Shown: positions 1 to 8,253, counted from the stretch's first letter. The stretch is DNA of 64,000 nucleotides from Xenophilus sp003671765 (GCA_051414805.1 CP166702.1:1054001-1118000); one strand, 5' to 3'. Program-made: numbers and translations. Notes: generated from the sequence alone by a model not told the origin.

Positions 1-1153
1 CCATGCTGAAGACTCGAGGATTGAAGTTATCGGCAGCCCCGTAAATTTGACTGTCGCGCAAGGTCAGGCTGCGGGCATCGCGGACGCCCACTTTCAGAAC
101 TCCCCCCTTGACCCGCTCCATCACCACATCTCCCTTGACGCTGGCGCCTGTGAGGTCCAGTAGGTCGATTTGGGTGTCGCGAATGGTTAGGGATTGGAGG
201 CGTGCGGGAATCATTCGGAACTCACCGCGTAGCTTGCTATTCTCGACAAGGACGGATGCTGCAAGGCCCTCACCGCTTAGGGTCACTCGAACATCTTCGC
301 ATTCGCAGCCGCGAACAACCAACTTCGCATCACCCGTCAACGCGAACCATTTGACTTTGCAATTGATGAACGCGGCTTCACCGTAGGTGCCGATACCGCC
401 CTGATGGTTCCGATCGCTGGTGTCTCCGATGAACTGGCACTCCTCGAAGCGCACGTTTGTGCTTTCCTCCCCACCACCCCAAACGGATGCACCGCCAGAA
501 AGGCATTTGTAGAACTGCACGTTGCGCATCGTTCCGAAACCATGGATACCCACGATCTTGCAACTCTCGAATGAGCAATTCTCCATCGCATCAAGCTTGA
601 TCTCATAGGCTCCCGCAAAGTCGCAATCTACAAACTTGATGTTTCTCCAAGTTAGGTACTGAAAGCGTGCACCACTGAACAATGCGCCTTTGACGACCAT
701 TTCCTGATCGCCTGTCTCCTTGCGACGAAGCTCAGGGTCGCTCAGGTATTTGTAGGTCTTGCCGAAGCTGGCGCTGTTGCCGGCCTGCTTGTAGCGCCGC
801 GCCTGCGTCACCAGCTTGAGCTGGTCGGCACTGAAGGACTCGGTGGCACGCGGCAGGATGCCCGCGCCCTGGCGGTCCACGCCGATCTTGCTCAGGGCTT
901 TTGTGTCCCACAGGTTCTTGAAGTTTTCATTGACGCCCCAGCCCAGGGCGGCGATGACCTGGCTGGCACCGGCGCCACTCTTCTCCTCCGGCTTCGCACC
1001 ATAGGCGTACACCACATCGGCCAAAGGGGTGAACAGCGCGTAGAACCAATCGAACTGCCCGCCATCGAAGTTGTAGCCGGTCAGTGCCTGGCCGTAGGTG
1101 GGGCCATAGGCCAAACACGCCTCGTAGATGGTCATGTTGTGGTCACGGCTCAT
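1..1153 (-). CDS. Beta-helix-like protein of unknown function, 3' end outside window
   Basis: Reading from ATG at 1153 gives about 384 residues without a stop before the window edge, so the C-terminus is missing. The N-terminal third (start MSRDHNMTIYEACLAYG) matches no family I recognise. From about residue 170 onward the protein has regularly spaced strands of the type FVDCDF, CSFESCKI, FEECQF, AFINCKV and LTLRDSQIYG, which suggests a right-handed parallel beta-helix or pentapeptide-like solenoid. The ATG overlaps the TGA of an upstream fragment (ATGA), which points to former operon coupling. The GC content of the distal half is visibly lower than in the rest of the window, consistent with acquisition. 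A truncated paralogue lies head-to-head at 1195-2005. Function unknown. Confidence 0.7.
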   Translation of the reverse strand, partial: MSRDHNMTIYEACLAYGPTYGQALTGYNFDGGQFDWFYALFTPLADVVYAYGAKPEEKSGAGASQVIAALGWGVNENFKNLWDTKALSKIGVDRQGAGILPRATESFSADQLKLVTQARRYKQAGNSASFGKTYKYLSDPELRRKETGDQEMVVKGALFSGARFQYLTWRNIKFVDCDFAGAYEIKLDAMENCSFESCKIVGIHGFGTMRNVQFYKCLSGGASVWGGGEESTNVRFEECQFIGDTSDRNHQGGIGTYGEAAFINCKVKWFALTGDAKLVVRGCECEDVRVTLSGEGLAASVLVENSKLRGEFRMIPARLQSLTIRDTQIDLLDLTGASVKGDVVMERVKGGVLKVGVRDARSLTLRDSQIYGAADNFNPRVFSM

Positions 1154-1194
1154 GCCCTCATCTTCTCGAACAGGGCCTTGAGCGATTCGAAGGC
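1150..1194 (-). pseudogene. 3' tail of a lost upstream gene
   Basis: In the frame whose TGA overlaps the start codon at 1153, the minus strand reads AFESLKALFEKMRA and then stops. This looks like the last residues of a gene once co-transcribed with the beta-helix-like gene. Its upstream part is replaced at about 1195 by the inverted paralogue, so only about 15 codons remain. The reading is inferred from the ATGA overlap and the coding-like composition. Confidence 0.4.
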
Positions 1195-2005
1195 ATGCCA
1201 ATTCTTTGGCAACGATCCCAACCGCAATCATCAAGGCGCGATTGGCAACTACGGACAAGCCTCTTTCATCAACTGCAAGGCCAAGTGGTTCAAACTTACC
1301 GCCGACTCGGGAATGACGGCGCGAGGCTGTGAGTTTGATGATGTCGCGTTCAGTCCAGACAGTGGGGCTGTGCTTATCGAAAACTGCAAACTGCGCGGCA
1401 CCTTCGACATGGTGCCCGCGAGCCTGCAATCCCTCACCATCCGGGACACCCAGATCGACGTACTGGACCTCACGGGTGCCAGCGTCAAGGGCGAAGTGGT
1501 CATGGAGAAGATCAAGGCCAGCAGCTTGAAGATGGGCATCGAGGAAGGTGCGCAAAGCCTGCGCCTCAAAGACAGTTGGATCACCGGCGACGGCGAACGC
1601 GTTTGTGCCATCTACGCGGGTGCGTTCAAGCACGTCCTCGTCGAAGACGTCCGCTTTGGTGGTTCGGTCAACGAGGTGGCGGGCATTGGCGGTGGCTACC
1701 GGCCCGGCGACGCCTCACCCCAACCCGTGTTGACCCAAAGCGTCACCTTCCGGCGCGTCAAGGCGCCTATGCTGCGTTCAGCCCGACTCAACGCGGCCGC
1801 ATTCACCGTGGAAGACTGCGAGATCGAGCGCGCCAACTTCAGCCAGGGCCACATTGACACGCTCACGTTCACCCGAAACACCTTCAGCTTCACCCTTGAC
1901 TTGAGCCAGACCCAGGTCAAGGAGTTCAAGCAAAGCGGCGGCACAGACCTGCGCAAGCTCGGCGGTTTCAAGGCCGAGGGCTCCAACATCAAGCTGCCGC
2001 ACTAA
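1195..2005 (+). pseudogene. 5'-truncated inverted paralogue of the beta-helix-like gene
   Basis: An open frame runs from ATG at 1139 to TAA at 2005 (288 codons). Its first 18 codons are the antisense of the neighbouring gene's start and of the upstream tail. From about 1195 it aligns with the minus-strand gene: CQFFGNDPNRNHQGAIGNYG here against CQFIGDTSDRNHQGGIGTYG there, and later SLTIRDTQIDVLDLTGASVK against SLTIRDTQIDLLDLTGASVK. The 170 or so N-terminal residues of the full-length relative are absent and no ribosome binding site precedes 1139, so I treat it as a truncated copy. The remaining frame is intact to a natural stop and keeps the beta-helix repeats, so recent truncation or continued expression as a short protein cannot be excluded. 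Confidence 0.6.
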
Positions 2006-2029
2006 GCACGCGGACACGCTACCGCGTGC
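2006..2029 (+). terminator. Stem-loop after the truncated paralogue
   Basis: GCACGCGG and CCGCGTGC form a perfect 8-bp stem with an 8-nt loop immediately after the TAA at 2003-2005. There is no U-tract, so it may only be a weak or Rho-assisted 3' end structure. Confidence 0.35.
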
Positions 2030-2044
2030 GGTCGGGGAGGGGGT

Positions 2045-2100
2045 GCTATGAATTCAATAGCTGGATGCGATCCACCCACGGGCGCTGCGGGCCGATTTGG
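2045..2100 (+). repeat. Dispersed GCTAT-N7-ATAGC repeat, copy 1
   Basis: The core GCTATGAATTCAATAGC is followed by the polar tail GGGCGCTGCGGGCC and TTT. The copy sits exactly where the upstream part of the metallophosphoesterase remnant has been lost. Confidence 0.7.
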
Positions 2101-2101
2101 C

Positions 2102-2633
2102 ATGAAAGCCGCCTTCAACCAAATGAACGTTGGTACCTGCGAGCGCAACCAGGCGACCTATCTGGAGCATTACATCAGCGCCCCGGGGCGCCGTGGGAGC
2201 TGGCCCGCCGTGGACTGGCACCTGTCAGGGCACAGCCACCGCTCGGGTGTCTACGAGGTGCGCTGGGAGGACAACGCCCGTGCCACCGCCACGCGCTGGA
2301 TACAGGTCATCAGCGCCAAGGACCCCGGCATCCACGGGGAGCGGACCGTGCCCAAGGACAGCACCACCGCCTTCATCGTGGTCAGCGCCGGAGGCGGCAT
2401 CGGCTACCAGAACCTGGATGGGGAGCTCAGTGCCTGGACAGGCCGCGCACCTGCGGGCAACCTGCTGGACCCAAGACATGCCCAACAGCGGGCTGAACGA
2501 GAAGCCGCGCCTGTGCGTGGCGCTGGACTACCTGCACGTGATGAGCGGGATCGAGGGCAAGGGCGGGATGGGGCACAACGGGGCCATCGAGGTGCCGCTG
2601 CGCTTCAAGCCCGCATACTTCGCGCAGACCTGA
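2102..2633 (+). pseudogene. Metallophosphoesterase C-terminal remnant, frameshifted
   Basis: The translation after the dispersed repeat contains DWHLSGHSHRSGVYEV. The GHSH signature is the C-terminal metal-binding motif of calcineurin-type metallophosphoesterases. It is followed by AFIVVSAGGGIGYQNLDGE in the same frame. At about 2470 the coding-like reading moves to another frame (LCVALDYLHVMSGIEGKGG, ending in FKPAYFAQT and TGA at 2631-2633). The N-terminal catalytic motifs (GDxH, GDxxD, GNHE) are absent. This is therefore a 5'-truncated, frameshifted relic. Family assignment rests on one motif. The next 140 bases up to the GST gene hold nothing I can assign. Confidence 0.5.
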
Positions 2634-2773
2634 GTCGTGGGTGGGCCTTCCGCGCCGGGCAACACGCGTGGCCCGGTCAAGGGTGAGATTGAGCACACCA
2701 ACGACAGCGAGGGCTTCAACGTGAAGCCGCGCCCGAGTGACGCCGGGCTGCGCGTGGCGACGAGGCAGGATGG

Positions 2774-3466
2774 TCAATCCCGCGACGCCCGATACGGCTC
2801 GTCGAAAGGCACGAAGTCGTGCTCCTTCAGAGCCTCGTCGGTCCAGGCCCGCACCCCGGGCAGCGCCAGCAGGCGGTCGGCGTACGCCTGCGCCTCGGCC
2901 GGCACGGGCAGGCCGTAGGTGCGGATGCGCGAGGCGACGGGTGCGAAATACGCATCGGCGATGCTGAAGTCACCGAAGAGCATCGGCCCGCCGTGCGTGG
3001 CGAGCAGTTCGGTCCACATGCTGCCGATGCGCGCCAGGTCGGCACGTACGGCGGCCTGTTCGCGTACGATCTTCTGGCCGACCTCGCGCAGGTCGGCCTC
3101 GACGTTCATCGGGCAGTGGCCGCGCAGCGCGGTGAAGCCGGCGTGCATCTCGGCGCACACGCTGCGCGCACGGGCACGCGCGGCCACGTCGCGCGGCCAA
3201 AGGCCCTTGTCGGTGAAGCGCTCGGCGACGTACTCGGCGATCGCGAGGGTGTCCCACACGGCAAGGTCGCCATCGACCAGCACCGGCACCGTGCCCGTGG
3301 GATTCAGCGCCTTGACGGTGGCCTTGAAGGCGGAGTCGGCGTCGAAGGAGTCGAAGCGCACCATCACCTCCTCGAAGGGGATGCCGGCCTGCTTGAGCAG
3401 CACCCATGGCCGCATGGACCACGAGGAGTAGTTCTTGTTGCCGATGTAGAGCTTGAGCGCCGCCAT
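2774..3466 (-). CDS. Glutathione S-transferase family protein
   Basis: This 230-residue protein has the normal length and architecture of a cytosolic GST. The N-terminal thioredoxin-like domain (residues 1-80) includes NKNYSSWSMRPW, where the serines are candidates for thiolate activation, and TGTVPVLVDGD with the cis-proline of the glutathione site. The rest is the helical C-terminal domain with the late motif FGDFSIADAYFAPVA. The likely role is glutathione conjugation or thiol chemistry on an unknown cytoplasmic substrate. It is a single gene flanked by a decayed region on one side and mgtC on the other. The exact subclass cannot be read from sequence alone. Confidence 0.88.
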   Translation of the reverse strand: MAALKLYIGNKNYSSWSMRPWVLLKQAGIPFEEVMVRFDSFDADSAFKATVKALNPTGTVPVLVDGDLAVWDTLAIAEYVAERFTDKGLWPRDVAARARARSVCAEMHAGFTALRGHCPMNVEADLREVGQKIVREQAAVRADLARIGSMWTELLATHGGPMLFGDFSIADAYFAPVASRIRTYGLPVPAEAQAYADRLLALPGVRAWTDEALKEHDFVPFDEPYRASRD

Positions 3467-3569
3467 GTCCGGATCCTCCGTTGGATGAATCCGCCGATGC
3501 TAGCGGCTGGCCCGTGCGGCGCTGATGCCGGATCGGCCGCGGATTGATGCCGAATCCGCGCCGACGCCG

Positions 3570-4148
3570 TCAGGCCGGCGGCTTCGGCCCGTCGTCGTCC
3601 GGCGAAGCGATCACGCGCGGGCGCGGGCGCTCGTCGCTGTCGTGCGGCGGGCCGACGATGCGCTCGAGGCCGCTCACGAGCCGGGGCACGAGCTGCAGCA
3701 CCGCCAGCGCCAGCAGCGCGCTCAGCACCGCGGTGGCCTCACGGCCCAGGCCGCAGGCCATGCCGATGGCGGCCGTCATCCACAGGCCGGCGGCGGTGGT
3801 GAGGCCCTGCACCTGCTGCTCGCCGGCGCCATGCTTGAGGATGGTGCCCGCGCACAGGAAGCCGACGCCCGCGACCAGGCCCTGGATCACGCGGCTCATG
3901 TCGGCCGGCTCGATGCCGGTCTGCTGCGGCACCAGCACGAACATCGCCGAGCCGATCGCCACCAGCATGTGGGTGCGCACGCCGGCGGCCTTGCCCTGCT
4001 GCTCGCGCTCGAAGCCGAGGATGAAGCCCAGCACCGAGGCCAGGAGCAACCGGACGGTGATGCGCACGAACTGCGTGAGGTCGGGAACGTCGGAGAACTC
4101 CGTGACGACCACCTGGGTGATCTCGTTCCACCAGGACGAAGCGGCCAT
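3570..4148 (-). CDS. MgtC/SapB family membrane protein
   Basis: The 192-residue protein has four to five hydrophobic segments and the family signature GFILGFEREQQGKAAGVRTH around residues 40-60. This is followed by AIGSAMFVLVP and GVGFLCAGTILK, the conserved MgtC core. Members are inner-membrane proteins; in pathogens MgtC adapts cells to low magnesium and inhibits the F-type ATPase, while most environmental homologues are uncharacterised. The last 25 residues are charged and proline-rich, probably a cytoplasmic tail without the ACT-like domain of long MgtC proteins. It lies 99 bases downstream of the MscS-type gene on the same strand, so the two may be co-transcribed. Confidence 0.9.
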   Translation of the reverse strand: MAASSWWNEITQVVVTEFSDVPDLTQFVRITVRLLLASVLGFILGFEREQQGKAAGVRTHMLVAIGSAMFVLVPQQTGIEPADMSRVIQGLVAGVGFLCAGTILKHGAGEQQVQGLTTAAGLWMTAAIGMACGLGREATAVLSALLALAVLQLVPRLVSGLERIVGPPHDSDERPRPRVIASPDDDGPKPPA

Positions 4149-4247
4149 GGATGCGGCAGGAGTGGGGGTGAGCGCGAGTGTGGCGCGGCCGGCGGCCCGC
4201 CGGCTGTAGGCAGAAGTCCTCTTGTCTGCCGCAGGCCGCGGCGCCGA

Positions 4248-4892
4248 TCAGGGTGCTGGTCCGGCGGGGGCCGCTGCAGGGGCCGGTGCGGGCGCCACGC
4301 CGACCGCGGGCGGCACGCCCGGGCGGCTGCCATGCCAGCGCCGCACCGAGCGCTGGAAGAACAGGCTGTTGGGGATCTGCAGCGTGGTGCCGCTCGCCTC
4401 GGTGCCGCTTTCCTCCAGCGTGGTGTAGACCAGGTTGATGTCGAGCACACGCCCGCGCAGGCCGGGCTTCTCGCCGTTCTCGAGCAGCTCTACCACGTCG
4501 TCGATGCGGAACATGCGGGTGGTGAAGATCAGGAGCGCGCAGAAGATGTTCGACAGCACGCTCCACGCCGCGAAGAAGGCCACCGCGCCGACGGCCGCGA
4601 AGCCGGTGAAGGCCGTCCACAGCACCGTGCCCGACACGCCCAGGCGCTCCAGGCTCCACAGCAGCGCGCCGCCGTAGATCAGGAAGCCGCTGACGCGGCG
4701 CGACACCACGGCGACTTCGACCGGCAGCGCATAGGCGCCGGTCACGCGGCGGATCAGGCGCGCGGCCAGGCGGAACAGCAGCCACGCGCCCAGCAGGATC
4801 AGGGCGACCTGGGCCATCGGCACGAGCACGTCGAGCCATTCGACGGCCCAGCGCGGGAGCGCGTCGCGCAGCGCTTGCAGGTAGCGGTTCAT
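4248..4892 (-). CDS. Small MscS-family mechanosensitive channel
   Basis: The protein has 214 residues with hydrophobic segments near residues 22-45, 70-90 and 95-123. The last, with GFAAVGAVAFFAAWSVLSN, resembles the glycine/alanine-rich pore helix TM3 of MscS. It is followed by a short beta domain containing LLENGEKPGLRGRVLDIN and TLQIPNSLFFQ, typical of the MscS middle domain. The alpha-beta C-terminal cage of E. coli MscS is missing and is replaced by a proline/alanine tail, so this is a compact variant. It probably gates in response to membrane tension and releases solutes under hypo-osmotic shock. A GC-rich palindromic spacer separates it from the transglycosylase upstream. Confidence 0.85.
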   Translation of the reverse strand: MNRYLQALRDALPRWAVEWLDVLVPMAQVALILLGAWLLFRLAARLIRRVTGAYALPVEVAVVSRRVSGFLIYGGALLWSLERLGVSGTVLWTAFTGFAAVGAVAFFAAWSVLSNIFCALLIFTTRMFRIDDVVELLENGEKPGLRGRVLDINLVYTTLEESGTEASGTTLQIPNSLFFQRSVRRWHGSRPGVPPAVGVAPAPAPAAAPAGPAP

Positions 4893-4912
4893 TCAGCAGG
4901 CAGGCACGGCGA

Positions 4913-4948
4913 GGGGGCGCGCCCCCGTCGGGCGGGCGCCCGGGCGCC
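4913..4948 (-). terminator. Two GC palindromes after slt
   Basis: GGGGGCGCGCCCCC (4913-4926) and GGCGCCCGGGCGCC (4935-4948) are perfect palindromes between the stop of slt and the start of the MscS gene. Neither has a U-tract, so termination is only a possibility. Confidence 0.3.
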
Positions 4949-4950
4949 GC

Positions 4951-6948
4951 TCAGGGCAGGTCCTTGTTCGGCTCCGGCTCGCCGGCCGAACGCGGGCCGA
5001 CGCGGCCGAGCCGCTCGCGCAGCGACTGCGGCCGGCCGGTGATGATGGCCGCGTAGTTGGTGGTGTTGGCCAGCACCTTCTTCACGTAGTCGCGGGTCTC
5101 GCTGAAGGGCACGTTCTCGGCCCAGATGGCGGCATCGAGCACCGGCCCGTTGCGCCAGGCGCGCGGCCGCCCGGGGCCGGCGTTGTAGGCGGCGGCGGCC
5201 AGCGGCATGGAGCCGTCGAAGTCGTCCAGCGCCAGCTTGAGGTAGTTGGTCCCGATGGTGATGTTGGTCTCGCGGTCGGTGATCATCGACGGCGAGTAGG
5301 GCAGGCCGATCTTGTTGGCCGTCCAGCGCGCGGTGGCGGGCATCACCTGCATCAGGCCCGAGGCGCCCACGCCCGAGCGCGCGTCCATGATGAAGCGCGA
5401 CTCCTGGCGGATCAGGCCGTAGACGTAGGCCGGGTCGAGGCCGATGTCCTGGCTCTTGCGCAGCACGGTGTCGTGGAAGGGCATGGGGAAGCGCTGGTCG
5501 ACGTCGATCACGCCCTTGGTCCGCTCGCTGGTGTTGATGCAGCGGTCGTAGATCTCGCGCTGGCAGGCCAGGTCGGCCGCCGCCAGCAGGGCGCGGTCGT
5601 CCATGCCGCCCTTGTCGTGCAGGTTGGTGGCGTAGTTCCACTCGCGCACGCCCTCGGGCCGCAGGCCGATGCCGATGGCGTAGAGCGCGCGCTGCAGCGA
5701 CGGGTTGGCGCGCGCCGCGGCCTTCTCCTCGGGCGTGAGCGGGTCCGGCCTGGTGGCCGCCTGGGCGCGCTGGCCCAGGTCTTCCAGCGCCAGCAGTTCG
5801 TAGAAGCCGCGCGTGCCGGCGATGCCTTGCAGCAGCTCGCGCGCCTCTTCCGTGCGGCGATCGCCGCCCTGGGCCATCAGCGCGCGCGCCTTCCAGTAGA
5901 CCCAGGTCGGGTCCTGGCGGCCTTCGTCGCTCATGCCGTCGATGGCCGTGGCGACGTCCTTCCACTGGCCCATGCGCAGGGCGGCGCGCACCTTCCAGCC
6001 GAGCATGTCGTCGGTGAGGTCGCTGTTCTTGGTCACGTTGGCGAAGTAGCCCACCGCCTGCGGCGACAGCTTTTGCGCCGCCTGGCGGCCGATGTGGCCC
6101 CAGAGCCAGTTGCGCTCCTCGGGCGAGAGCATCGGTCCCCACTTGGAATCGAGCTGCAAGGCGGCGGCGTCCGGGTCGGCCGAGGCCATGCGGATCAGCG
6201 CCAGCACCACCATCTCCTTGCGCGCCTTCGACGCCGCCGAGGCCGCGCCCGTGAGGAACTTCACCGCGCCGGCGTTGACCTGGTCGAAGGTGGGCAGCGC
6301 GTCGGGCGCGACGAGGTTGACGGCCGCGCGGGCAGCGCCGGGCCGGTTGGCTTCCATGGCCAGGCGGGCGCGCTTCCAGGCGTCGTTGGGCGAGAGCATG
6401 CGCGCCGAGATCAGGCGGTCGGCGGCGGTGAGGCAGCCGTCGTCGCCATCGCGCTGGCCGAACCAGTGGCGACGCACGGTGTCGGCCTGCGCCTTCGTGG
6501 CCTGGCCGGTGCGCAGCACGTCCACCACGATGGCATAGCACTGCACCTCGCGGTCGTCCTGCATGCGGTAGGCGCCGTGCATGGCGAGGAAGTCGTCCCA
6601 CTGGCGACGCTGGCCCAGCAGCAGCAGCCAGTCGTTGCGCAGGCGGTCTTCCTGGTAGGTGCCGGCGTAGCGTGTGAGGAAGGCCTGCACTTCGTCCGGG
6701 CTGGCCTGCGGCAGGCGGGCCTTGAGCTCCCAGTATGCGGCCCAGGGCTCGAGCGCGTGGCCCTGGGCCTGCGGCAGAAGCGCCGTGAGCCGGGCCTTGT
6801 CGCCGCGCTGGAAGGCCTGCTTCATCTGCAGCAGCACGTCGTCGTTGGTGTTGGTCTGCGCGCAGGCCGGCTGGGCCAGGGCGGCCAGGGCCACTGCGAG
6901 ACCGGAAAGAAGATGTCTACAGGGTGCCAAAATGCTTCGAAACTGCAT
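4951..6948 (-). CDS. slt: Soluble lytic murein transglycosylase (Slt70-like)
   Basis: The protein has 665 residues from the ATG at 6948. A signal peptide (LSGLAVALAALAQPACAQ) leads to a long alpha-helical superhelix of TPR-like repeats, as in the Slt70 doughnut. Near residue 510 comes the catalytic domain with YGLIRQESRFIMDARSGVGA, where the Glu of QESRF (about residue 516) is the acid/base catalyst, then SGLMQVMPATARW and AAYNAGPGRPRAW. It cleaves the MurNAc-GlcNAc bond in periplasmic peptidoglycan to form 1,6-anhydromuramyl products. The open frame extends far upstream, but the start at 6948 gives the correct signal peptide. Only 9 bases separate this ATG from that of the divergent cyclo-ligase gene. 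Confidence 0.92.
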   Translation of the reverse strand: MQFRSILAPCRHLLSGLAVALAALAQPACAQTNTNDDVLLQMKQAFQRGDKARLTALLPQAQGHALEPWAAYWELKARLPQASPDEVQAFLTRYAGTYQEDRLRNDWLLLLGQRRQWDDFLAMHGAYRMQDDREVQCYAIVVDVLRTGQATKAQADTVRRHWFGQRDGDDGCLTAADRLISARMLSPNDAWKRARLAMEANRPGAARAAVNLVAPDALPTFDQVNAGAVKFLTGAASAASKARKEMVVLALIRMASADPDAAALQLDSKWGPMLSPEERNWLWGHIGRQAAQKLSPQAVGYFANVTKNSDLTDDMLGWKVRAALRMGQWKDVATAIDGMSDEGRQDPTWVYWKARALMAQGGDRRTEEARELLQGIAGTRGFYELLALEDLGQRAQAATRPDPLTPEEKAAARANPSLQRALYAIGIGLRPEGVREWNYATNLHDKGGMDDRALLAAADLACQREIYDRCINTSERTKGVIDVDQRFPMPFHDTVLRKSQDIGLDPAYVYGLIRQESRFIMDARSGVGASGLMQVMPATARWTANKIGLPYSPSMITDRETNITIGTNYLKLALDDFDGSMPLAAAAYNAGPGRPRAWRNGPVLDAAIWAENVPFSETRDYVKKVLANTTNYAAIITGRPQSLRERLGRVGPRSAGEPEPNKDLP

Positions 6949-6957
6949 CGAGGGATT

Positions 6958-7575
6958 ATGGACAAAGCACCCGACGAAAAACGCGAAGAAACGGCATCTT
7001 TCCTCAAGGCCCAGGTCCGCGCCGCGCTGATCGAACAGCGCCTGGCCATGCCCGATCGGCTGCACAAGGCCGACCTGCTGCAGCGCGTGATGCGCATCTG
7101 GCTGGTGGGCCGGCCCGACACGGTGATCGGCGCCTACTGGCCGATCAAGGGCGAGTTCGACCCGCTGCCCGCATTGCACCGCTGGAAGGAGGACGGCGAG
7201 CTGCTGGCCGAGTCGCAGCGCCGCCGCATCGGCCTGCCGGTGGTCAACCGCGAACACAAGACGCTGACCTTCCACGCCTGGTACCCCGGCTGTCCGATGG
7301 AGAACGACGCCTACGACATCCCCAAGCCCAAGGACACCGAGCTGATCGTGCCGACGCTGCTGTTCGTGCCCTGCCTGGGGTACAGCGCGGGCGGTTACCG
7401 GTTGGGGTACGGCGGCGGCTTTTACGACCGCACGCTGGCGTCGCTGGAGCCGCGGCCCTTCACCGTGGGGCTGGGGTTCACCAACGGGTTCATCGAGGAC
7501 TTCGAGCCGCAGGCGCATGATGTGCCGCTGGATGCGATCTTGAATGACAACGGGGTGGTTTGGCCGGTTGGTTGA
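6958..7575 (+). CDS. 5-formyltetrahydrofolate cyclo-ligase
   Basis: This 205-residue enzyme converts 5-formyl-THF to 5,10-methenyl-THF with ATP, recycling folinate in one-carbon metabolism. The N-terminal helix carries the usual pattern of charged residues (LKAQVRAALIEQRLAM). The central part has GAYWPIKGEFD for folate binding, and residues 142-160 carry the ATP-binding signature GYRLGYGGGFYDR. The start at 6958 fits the family length. It is divergent from slt with almost no room for separate promoters, so one or both mRNAs may be leaderless or start inside the other gene. In many beta-proteobacteria this gene likewise neighbours a lytic transglycosylase. Confidence 0.92.
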   Translation: MDKAPDEKREETASFLKAQVRAALIEQRLAMPDRLHKADLLQRVMRIWLVGRPDTVIGAYWPIKGEFDPLPALHRWKEDGELLAESQRRRIGLPVVNREHKTLTFHAWYPGCPMENDAYDIPKPKDTELIVPTLLFVPCLGYSAGGYRLGYGGGFYDRTLASLEPRPFTVGLGFTNGFIEDFEPQAHDVPLDAILNDNGVVWPVG

Positions 7576-7582
7576 GGGTGGT

Positions 7583-7646
7583 GCTATTGAATTTGTAGCG
7601 GGGTGGGCTTGCTGGCCGCGCGGTTCGGGCTTCTTGTTTATGAATT
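7583..7646 (+). repeat. Dispersed GCTAT-N7-ATAGC repeat, copy 2
   Basis: The degenerate core GCTATTGAATTTGTAGC lies just after the cyclo-ligase stop. The tail GCGCGGTTCGGGC and TTGTTTATGA keeps the family polarity. Confidence 0.6.
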
Positions 7647-7668
7647 TGGGCCTTGCTTGGATGTGGAT

Positions 7669-7790
7669 GCAGGGGCCGGGATGTCGCCCCGGCGGGCGAC
7701 CTACTTTCTTTTGCTTCGCCAAAAGAAAGTAGGCAAAGAAAAGGCGACCCTGCTGGCTGCGACCCTCCGCTTCGCTGCGGGCAACCTGCG
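7669..7790 (+). repeat. Left arm of a long inverted-repeat element
   Basis: The 122-base arm matches the reverse complement of 8132-8253 with about 85-90% identity by eye and no length difference. Inside it, CTACTTTCTTTTG (7701-7713) and CAAAAGAAAGTAG (7720-7732) form a perfect 13-bp hairpin. The gap 7576-8288 contains no credible gene. It consists of repeat copy 2, this arm, a linker with a central hairpin, and the right arm. Confidence 0.85.
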
Positions 7791-8000
7791 CCGCGACGCT
7801 GTCGGGGTGCGCTGCAGAACTCGCTACGCGCTTCGCGCTGCGCTCGAACAGCTGCAGCGAGTCAGATCACGAAGCAGCTGTTGCCGCACGCGGCACAGCT
7901 GCCACCCCGCCATCGCCACGTCGCAGGCGCATCCAGAAGGGACTGGGGAGAGGAACGGGCCATCGCTTCGCTCGGCCCCCGGAAAAACACAAAACAAGGA

Positions 8001-8021
8001 CAAGGCTGCGCAGCAGCCTTG
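8001..8021 (+). repeat. Central hairpin of the inverted-repeat element
   Basis: CAAGGCTGC and GCAGCCTTG form a perfect 9-bp stem with a GCA loop, extendable by further flanking pairs (AACAAGG...CCTTGTT). It sits between the two arms. It could be a transcriptional terminator or part of a folded non-coding RNA. Confidence 0.5.
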
Positions 8022-8131
8022 TTGACCCTGGTCCCCTCTGTGTGCGCCGAGGAGCGCAGCGGCTGGCGGATCAGGGCTCGCGATTGTTTGAGCGAAGCGA
8101 GTTCGAGCGAGACCCCGCCAGCCGCGAGCAC

Positions 8132-8253
8132 CGCAGGTTGCCCGCAGCGAAGCGGAGGGACGCAGACAGTGGGGTCGCCTTTCTTTTGCCTACTTTTCTT
8201 TGGCGAGACAAAGAAAAGTAGGTCGCCCGCCGGGGCGAAATCCCGGCCCCTGC
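8132..8253 (-). repeat. Right arm of a long inverted-repeat element
   Basis: This is the inverted copy of 7669-7790. Its internal hairpin CTACTTTTCTTTG (8190-8202) with CAAAGAAAAGTAG (8209-8221) is also perfect. It differs from the left hairpin at two positions, and the pairing partners change with it. Confidence 0.85.

Noticed and set aside
6949..7722. Upstream extension of the slt frame by 258 codons
   Set aside because: It is antisense to the cyclo-ligase gene. A signal peptide starts exactly at 6948.
7669..8253. Insertion sequence with terminal inverted repeats
   Set aside because: No transposase frame lies between the arms, the arms are far longer than IS ends, and no target duplication is visible.
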